10,077 bases of DNA, from contig JAQCJA010000134.1 in assembly GCA_027593305.1 (NCBI GenBank), positions 1-10,077 on the forward strand. The letters are read 5' to 3'. This DNA comes from a bacterium (GTDB lineage Bacteria > Latescibacterota > UBA2968 > UBA8231). Below the pieces are notes generated by a model. That model saw only the letters and a list, made by a program, of their open reading frames with translations, was not told the DNA's origin and searched no databases. This document shows positions 5,665-10,077 of this stretch, piece by piece; the first letter of the stretch is position 1, and each line of letters begins with the position of its first letter. Both the position numbers and the translations under genes were made by a program.

Positions 5665-6888
5665 ATGGTCAATACTCTCCTTACGCCGACCGCAGTGACG
5701 CGGGAGGCTTTGCGCATCCTGCATCAGAAGCTCAATTTTGTAGGCAGTATCGACCGTCAGTATGACGATCAGTACGCCAAGACTGGTGCCAAGATCGGCG
5801 ACAGCCTGAAGATTCGTTTGCCGAACGAATATACGGTCCGCACGGGTGCCGCGATTTCCGTTCAGGACACGACTGAATCCAGCGTTACGCTTCAGATCGC
5901 CACCCAGAAGGGTGTTGATATGTCGTTCACTTCGATGGATTTGACGTTGAGCTTGGATGACTTTTCCAAGCGCATTCTCGAACCCGCCATGTCTGTTCTG
6001 GCGGCGAATATCGAATATGACGCCATGTCGGGCATGTACAAGAGCATCTACAACGAGATCAGCGACGTGGGTGCCTCGGCTTCCACCCTGCTTGCCATGA
6101 ATGTCGGCCAGGTTATGACTGACAACCTCGCTCCGATCTCGCCGCGTTGCTTGAACATTCCGACGCAGTACAATGTCGATCTGGTCGAGGCTGTGAAAAG
6201 CCAGTTCAACGACCCGTCGAAGATCAGCAAGAACTACCGCGAAGGTATGATCGGGAGTAATTTCCTGGGCTTTTCTGAAGTGTATCAGAACACTCTGTGG
6301 CCGATCCACACTACGGGCACTGATGACGGAACCGGAGACTATCTGGTCAATGACGCCGGAACCATTGCCGAAGGATCGACCAGCATTACCGTTGATACGG
6401 GCGCTGGTACTTGGGCTGCGGGCGACATTTTCTACTTTGGCGGCGTCAACAGCGTCCACGCCGAGACGAAGGCCTCCACCGGTAAGCTCAAGTCCTTCGT
6501 TGTGACGGCTGCGAGCGGCACCTCGGCGACGACGATCTCGTTTTCGCCCGCGCTGTATTCGACCGGCGCGAAGCAGAATGTTTCTGCAATGCCAGCCGAC
6601 AACGCCCCTCTCAGCAAGCTGGAGTCTGACCGTAGCACTCCTATTGGAGCCTCGGCGGATTACTCCATCGGCATGGGCTACCACAAGGATGCGTTTGCCT
6701 TCGCAACCGCCGATCTCGTGATGCCCAAGGGTCTTGACTTTGCTGCTCGTGAAGTGATGGACGGAATCTCGATGCGTATCGTTCGAGATTACGACATCAG
6801 TGACGATACTCTGCCTTGTCGACTGGACGTGCTGTACGGCTACAAGGCCGTCCGTCCTGAGCTGGCCTGTCGTTTTGGCCTGCATTAA
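5665..6888 (+). CDS. Major capsid (coat) protein, P22 gp5-like
   Basis: The 407-residue protein builds the icosahedral shell. It resembles the P22 coat protein family (HK97 fold, P22 itself 430 residues). The N terminus has NTLLTPTAVTREALRILHQK and then a FVGSIDRQYDDQYAK segment, with IGDSLKIRLPNEYTV close behind. A Gly/Thr/Ser-rich beta insertion at about residues 218-310 corresponds in place to the P22 insertion (I) domain. The C-terminal part has the FATADLVMPKG and ISMRIVRDYDISDD segments and ends RPELACRFGLH. The start is ATG 5665, preceded by only a weak GGA (5653-5655), which is odd for a protein needed in hundreds of copies. The two hairpins just upstream may compensate. The codon use and lower GC at third positions than its neighbours would fit a highly expressed gene. 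Confidence 0.93.
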   Translation: MVNTLLTPTAVTREALRILHQKLNFVGSIDRQYDDQYAKTGAKIGDSLKIRLPNEYTVRTGAAISVQDTTESSVTLQIATQKGVDMSFTSMDLTLSLDDFSKRILEPAMSVLAANIEYDAMSGMYKSIYNEISDVGASASTLLAMNVGQVMTDNLAPISPRCLNIPTQYNVDLVEAVKSQFNDPSKISKNYREGMIGSNFLGFSEVYQNTLWPIHTTGTDDGTGDYLVNDAGTIAEGSTSITVDTGAGTWAAGDIFYFGGVNSVHAETKASTGKLKSFVVTAASGTSATTISFSPALYSTGAKQNVSAMPADNAPLSKLESDRSTPIGASADYSIGMGYHKDAFAFATADLVMPKGLDFAAREVMDGISMRIVRDYDISDDTLPCRLDVLYGYKAVRPELACRFGLH

Positions 6889-6892
6889 CCAT

Positions 6893-6910
6893 AGGGGGCA
6901 CTGCGCCCCT
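6893..6910 (+). terminator. Possible weak terminator or attenuator after the coat gene
   Basis: AGGGG (6893-6897) pairs with CCCCT (6906-6910), and inner G-C pairs can extend the stem with one bulged base. It begins five bases after the coat stop codon. Only TT follows, so termination would be partial at best. A leaky hairpin here could lower expression of the downstream adaptor and ejection genes relative to coat. Confidence 0.35.
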
Positions 6911-6930
6911 TGATGGCACTTGCAAGCGTG

Positions 6931-6960
6931 CGGCCAGTCGGGGTTATCCCTGGCTGGCCG
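6931..6960 (+). other. Long imperfect hairpin in the coat-adaptor spacer
   Basis: CGGCCAG (6931-6937) pairs with CTGGCCG (6954-6960), and inside it GGG (6941-6943) pairs with CCC (6948-6950) around TTAT. The arm sequence GCTGGCCG recurs once more near 6994-7001. The spacer (6889-7033) holds no convincing gene or promoter. The hairpin may be a processing or attenuation site or a protein-binding inverted repeat. This is inferred from symmetry alone. Confidence 0.4.
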
Positions 6961-7033
6961 TGCGGTTTGCACAACCCAAACCACTCGTCGGCGCTGGCCG
7001 GTGTCAACTGTTGCAGGCGAATGGAGTTATGCG

Positions 7034-7744
7034 ATGACACTGCTCTCGATCTGCACGGCTGTTGCTGACGAGGTTGGCATCGAGCGCCCCACGTCGATTG
7101 TTGGCAACGCCCTGCCCACGAGCCAGAAGCTGCTGCGGTACGCCAACAAGACCGGCACGCGGCTGATGAAAAAGGTGGCGTGGGAAGTGCTGCGCAAGGA
7201 GAAGACATTCACGTCCGTTGCGACGGAAACGCAGACCGGCATCCTGCCGTCTGATTTCGACCGCTTCGTGACCGAGACATTCTGGGACCGCACCTACGCA
7301 ACGCTGATGCCGGGGCCTATCTCGGCGTCTGAATGGCAGGGCCTCAAGGCTTTCAGCTATGCAGGCGAGGCCAAGTTCGCCCTTCGCGGCGGTGCCGTTC
7401 TGGTCATCCCCGTCCCGGCTGCAGGCCGCTCGTATGCGTTCGAATACGTCAGCAACACATGGTGCCAGTCTGTCGCTTTGGCCGCTCAGACGGCGTTCGC
7501 GGCGGACACAGACACGGGCATCCTGGATGAGGAACTGCTGACGCTGGGCACCAAGTTCGTCTACCTGACGGATGAGGGCCTGCCCAACCAGATTGCTGCA
7601 GCGGAATTCAAGGAGTATTTTGACATGCTGATGGACAACGACCAGCCCGCATCGAAAGTTATGATTGCGGGCGACATCTTCGGCGGCAGGCGTCACTACA
7701 CCGGCACTCCGATTTCTGGTGCCACCAACATCAATTTCATCTGA
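7034..7744 (+). CDS. Head-tail adaptor (head-completion) protein, gp4/SU10-adaptor-like
   Basis: The 236-residue protein is a probable connector that binds below the portal after packaging and links it to the tail. The sequence has the order seen in a large family of phage adaptors: an N-terminal helix with LLSICTAVADEVGI, then PTSQKLLRYANKTGTRLMKK, then the ILPSDFDRFV segment, a WDRTYATLMPGPIS-like strand region, and FEYVSNTWC before a C-terminal helical part. Naming as an SU10-type adaptor or distant P22 gp4 relative is from memory. GGAG (7023-7026) lies seven bases before ATG 7034, which decides the start. Earlier in-frame codons (6920, 7021) would add spacer-derived sequence. The stop shares one base with the next start (TGATG), so the two are translationally coupled. 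Confidence 0.75.
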   Translation: MTLLSICTAVADEVGIERPTSIVGNALPTSQKLLRYANKTGTRLMKKVAWEVLRKEKTFTSVATETQTGILPSDFDRFVTETFWDRTYATLMPGPISASEWQGLKAFSYAGEAKFALRGGAVLVIPVPAAGRSYAFEYVSNTWCQSVALAAQTAFAADTDTGILDEELLTLGTKFVYLTDEGLPNQIAAAEFKEYFDMLMDNDQPASKVMIAGDIFGGRRHYTGTPISGATNINFI

Positions 7745-8535
7745 TGGGCCACCTTCGCGACATGCTGATGGGCGGCTTTGGGGGCACCTCCCAGCCGGTT
7801 GGGTTTCAGTCGACGGGCTTCTATCCGCAGCCCGCTGCGGGACAGCCTGACCCCATGGGTTTTTACCCGCAGCCCCAGCCCCTGCCGGTCCAGCCGACGT
7901 ATGACTTTGGTGCGTTCGCGCGCCCCCAGCCGCAGCCGGTTTATCGCACGCAACAGCCTCAGATGCAGCGGGGGGGTTTCATGCCCGACCGGGGCGGTCA
8001 AAGAGGCGGTCAAAGTTTCATGGGAGGGAACAACAACACGGCCACGACTCGGTCTACTCTGGACAGAGCGTTGTATGGCGGTTCCCTGCTCGACAGCAGA
8101 GCGGCTCAGGCTGCTGCGTTTGGGGCAGGCTTGGCGGTTCCGGGCCTTGGCATGGCGGCGAAGGGCATCGACATTGCGCAGCGCGTTGCCAATGCGAACG
8201 CGGTGAATGCCATGCTGGGCAAGGAACCTATGAGCTTCCGCGAAATCGTGAGCAGGGGTCTTAGCCCCAATATCGCGATTGATTCGGATGTCTCCCACTT
8301 CCAGCGCGCGGCAACGTTAGGGAACAATATCAATGTCGAGGCTGCTCTCAAAGATTACAACAAGGGGGTGCCCATGAACCCCGGCAACCGACCAAGCCCC
8401 GGAATAAATCGCGGCGGAATGAATCTCGGCAACCGACCAGGCCCCGGAATGAATCGCGGCTATGGCGGTTCCGGTGGCGACGCCAGCGGCGCTTCGCGCG
8501 GCCCCGGCTCGGGCGCGGGCGGCAGAGGTCGTTAG
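7744..8535 (+). CDS. Pro/Gln- and Gly-rich virion protein, possible ejection protein
   Basis: I do not recognise a family for this 263-residue protein. Residues 1-85 are rich in Pro, Gln, Phe and Tyr, with GFYPQP twice and two PQPQP tracts. Residues about 83-90 hold a GGQRGGQS repeat. Residues about 120-143 are an apolar Ala/Gly stretch resembling a glycine zipper, and the next 60 residues are helical. The end is Gly/Asn/Arg-rich with two 15-residue repeats (211-240). Position after the adaptor, disorder and an apolar helix would fit a minor virion protein released with the DNA, as with P22 gp7, gp16 and gp20, but no similarity is claimed. The start overlaps the previous stop and has no ribosome binding site of its own. 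Its TAG stop is in frame with the next gene and nothing else separates them. Confidence 0.75.
   Translation: MGHLRDMLMGGFGGTSQPVGFQSTGFYPQPAAGQPDPMGFYPQPQPLPVQPTYDFGAFARPQPQPVYRTQQPQMQRGGFMPDRGGQRGGQSFMGGNNNTATTRSTLDRALYGGSLLDSRAAQAAAFGAGLAVPGLGMAAKGIDIAQRVANANAVNAMLGKEPMSFREIVSRGLSPNIAIDSDVSHFQRAATLGNNINVEAALKDYNKGVPMNPGNRPSPGINRGGMNLGNRPGPGMNRGYGGSGGDASGASRGPGSGAGGRGR
7993..8016 (+). repeat. Two tandem 12-base repeats (GGQR/GGQS)
   Basis: GGCGGTCAAAGA (7993-8004) is followed directly by GGCGGTCAAAGT (8005-8016), differing only in the last base. The repeat is in frame and encodes two GGQ-plus-one units in the disordered part of the gene. It probably arose by slippage. Confidence 0.8.
8374..8463 (+). 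repeat. Two tandem 45-base in-frame repeats
   Basis: Units 8374-8418 and 8419-8463 match at most positions and each encodes 15 residues of the form M-N-(P/L)-GNRP-(S/G)-PG-(I/M)-NRG-(G/Y). They lie near the C terminus of the Pro/Gln-rich protein. An in-frame duplication of a disordered segment is the likely origin. Copy number may vary between related phages. Confidence 0.85.
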
Positions 8536-8559
8536 CGGCGCAGCAGGAAACTTCAGCAA

Positions 8560-10077
8560 ATGGGCCACCTTTCCCAGAAACTTCAGCCGCAATCGGTGTT
8601 GCCTGCGTGGGCGCAGGCGCTTCGTGCTGGCCCCGTCCACCACCGCGCCCACCAGGGCATGGATGAGCGATTAGGCCCGCTTGCGCAGAGCATGTTGCCC
8701 ACGCCCGGCCCGCTGGATGGGTATCGGAGGCCGAGCGCCAACATGGACTTGCACCAGAAGCGGTGGATGGACCAAGCCGAGGCGCTGGGCGTGCCATATA
8801 GCTTGTTCGACAACCCGATGGATCAGAACGCCTTCCACGAGAATCTGAACGCCCTGTATGCCGAGCGTTTCCCTCCTGCTCCTGCACCCCGCGCGCCTTC
8901 ATACCTGACTGCGCCATTCGGGCCGGGAGGCCCCCCCCAGACGGCCAGCACCCTGGCGCAGAGCATGAGGGCCGATTACTCACCGCCCCCGGCACCCATC
9001 GCCGTCAGGGGGGAGCTGTTGCCCTGGGGCACCACCGCCGCCGGCGTCGGGCGGTTCGCCTGGCCAGGGATCGCCCTGGATATAGCGACCGCAGCCGGAA
9101 CGCCTGGGGACTTACTTCGGGGCGCGCAACTCTCCGATGACGAAATCCTCGAGCGCGGGTTTGACTTGGCTTCGACGTTAGCGGGGACTTCGTTCGTGGT
9201 CGGTCCAAGAGGCCACAATATCCTGGGCAGCGGCCCGGTGCGTAATGCGGTGGACGACGTGGCGGGCACGGCGGATGTTTCGCGACTGTGGGATGACCTA
9301 TCGAAAACGAAGTTGACCCGGCCAGTAGACGAGATGTCGCGCCAAGTGGTCCCGGCGCACGAGATGCTGCAGCGCCCCATCATCAGCCCCGAACGCTTGC
9401 AGGGGAGCGTGCTTCAGCCGCTGACGGGGGATCGTTCGGCGGCTGGAGAACTCCTCACCGGAATCAACGAGACCCAGCTGGCAACCCCCGTGCTGTTGGA
9501 GGGCGGCCCGGATTTCATGCGCTCGCTGGCGGCACAGACCGATAACGCGGTATGGGCGTCCAACCCCGGCGTCGTGACTCGGTTACAGCGCAACGTGAAC
9601 AACGCCGCCCGTGAGTTTGACACCGACAACATCAATCTCGTCTACACGGCCAACGGCGCACGCAACGCGGACTTTTCGACGATGACAACCGACGTCATCC
9701 TCGAGCAGATGCCGTCAAGTAAGATATTGCGGAAGACAGTTAGGGAGTTCGACCGCGACATGCGATCCCTCGTGGCTGGCTGGCCCGGCGTAGAGAGCAA
9801 GGACTTGCGGGCGTTCTTGTTCTCTCCGGGGATGGGGGACGCCAGGAAGGCGTTCGTTGAACTGGCTGCTCTAGGCAAGTATCAGTCTGCTGGCTTCCCC
9901 GATATAGGCTCAACGCGGTTTGCGATCACCGCGCCCGGCTTGCTCGGTGAGGCTACTGGCGCGAGTGGGTACGCCGTCGCCCGTGCCCAGCCCGACGCGC
10001 CACCTCTGGCCAATCCCAGCGTCCCGCATACAACGTATCCGCATCAGATGGTGGGCGAGTATCTTGGCGGGCTGGAG
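8560..10077 (+). CDS. Large internal virion or polyvalent-type protein (3' truncated by the window)
   Basis: The frame is open for 506 codons from ATG 8560 to the window edge with no stop. AGGAAA (8545-8550) lies nine bases upstream. The first 150 residues are Pro/Gln/Ala-rich and low in predicted structure. Residues about 155-190 are apolar and Gly/Ala-rich. From about 300 a more ordered region appears, with GGPDFM (315-320), a WASN (332-335) followed by a helical arginine- and asparagine-rich stretch, DFST (371-374) and AGFPD (444-448). From memory this region resembles a domain common in very large polyvalent or ejected proteins of alphaproteobacterial phages, which often carry enzymatic domains further on. 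That was not searched. It is probably ejected with the DNA. The first four residues (MGHL) and first 12 bases are identical to those of the preceding gene. Confidence 0.85.
   Translation, partial: MGHLSQKLQPQSVLPAWAQALRAGPVHHRAHQGMDERLGPLAQSMLPTPGPLDGYRRPSANMDLHQKRWMDQAEALGVPYSLFDNPMDQNAFHENLNALYAERFPPAPAPRAPSYLTAPFGPGGPPQTASTLAQSMRADYSPPPAPIAVRGELLPWGTTAAGVGRFAWPGIALDIATAAGTPGDLLRGAQLSDDEILERGFDLASTLAGTSFVVGPRGHNILGSGPVRNAVDDVAGTADVSRLWDDLSKTKLTRPVDEMSRQVVPAHEMLQRPIISPERLQGSVLQPLTGDRSAAGELLTGINETQLATPVLLEGGPDFMRSLAAQTDNAVWASNPGVVTRLQRNVNNAAREFDTDNINLVYTANGARNADFSTMTTDVILEQMPSSKILRKTVREFDRDMRSLVAGWPGVESKDLRAFLFSPGMGDARKAFVELAALGKYQSAGFPDIGSTRFAITAPGLLGEATGASGYAVARAQPDAPPLANPSVPHTTYPHQMVGEYLGGLE

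Noticed and set aside
5647..6984. A 445-codon minus-strand open frame opposite the coat gene
   Set aside because: It is the complement of a well-supported coat gene, with His/Arg/Val-rich composition typical of antisense frames in GC-rich DNA and no recognisable domain.
6920..7033. Longer start for the adaptor gene
   Set aside because: The extra sequence comes from the hairpin-containing spacer and does not look like the family N terminus. ATG 7034 has GGAG at seven bases.
7004..7696. A 230-codon minus-strand open frame opposite the adaptor gene
   Set aside because: Arg-rich shadow of a supported gene with no ribosome binding site or family match.
4708..8535. Reassignment of TAG to an amino acid across the operon
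   Set aside because: TAG occurs at the ends of only two genes and never inside the well-identified ones, as expected with the standard bacterial code.
8348..8995. A 215-codon minus-strand open frame across the last two genes
   Set aside because: Low-complexity Gly/Arg/Ala sequence opposite two supported + strand frames.
1..10077. CRISPR array, defence system or insertion sequence
   Set aside because: No regularly spaced repeats, transposase or defence-type gene is present. All well-supported genes fit a phage head module or are unassigned neighbours.

Overview
This window is the packaging and head-assembly module of a tailed phage or prophage. All ten confident protein genes lie on the + strand, tightly packed and often overlapping. 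The base composition is GC-rich. The set is a podovirus-like late operon: a large terminase, a P22-type portal, a scaffold, a P22-type (HK97-fold) coat protein and a head-tail adaptor, followed by ejection or internal virion proteins. The small protein between terminase and portal matches, from memory, the spike base family known from the gene transfer agent of Rhodobacter capsulatus. Together with the base composition this suggests an alphaproteobacterial host, which is an inference. No integrase, tRNA or host gene is visible, so free phage and prophage cannot be told apart.

Layout. Bases 1-171 are the 3' end of an unidentified gene. Bases 172-516 hold no convincing protein gene, but do hold a promoter-like pair, a foldable stretch of about 150 nt and a good intrinsic terminator ending near 374. 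This looks like a short leader or small RNA just upstream of the late genes. Two very small genes follow (517-753, a possible small terminase, and 746-964, unknown), then the large terminase (945-2192). After a 110-base spacer come the spike base-like protein (2303-2554), portal (2577-4715), scaffold (4708-5607) and coat (5665-6888). A 145-base spacer with two hairpins precedes the adaptor (7034-7744). The last two genes are a Pro/Gln- and Gly-rich protein (7744-8535) and a large protein that runs off the window (8560 to the end).

How the genes work together. The terminase motor docks on the portal and pumps DNA into a procapsid built by coat protein around the scaffold. The adaptor then closes the portal vertex and connects it to the tail. 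The last two genes sit where P22-like phages keep their ejection proteins, and both have glycine-rich apolar segments that would suit such a role. The spike base-like protein is probably a head or virion decoration.

The points most worth checking are the promoter-RNA-terminator unit upstream of the packaging genes, the single in-frame amber codon separating the last two genes (both begin with the same 12 bases), the paired hairpins in the spacers around the coat gene, and the unidentified genes. No defence system, CRISPR array or other clearly new multi-gene system was seen.
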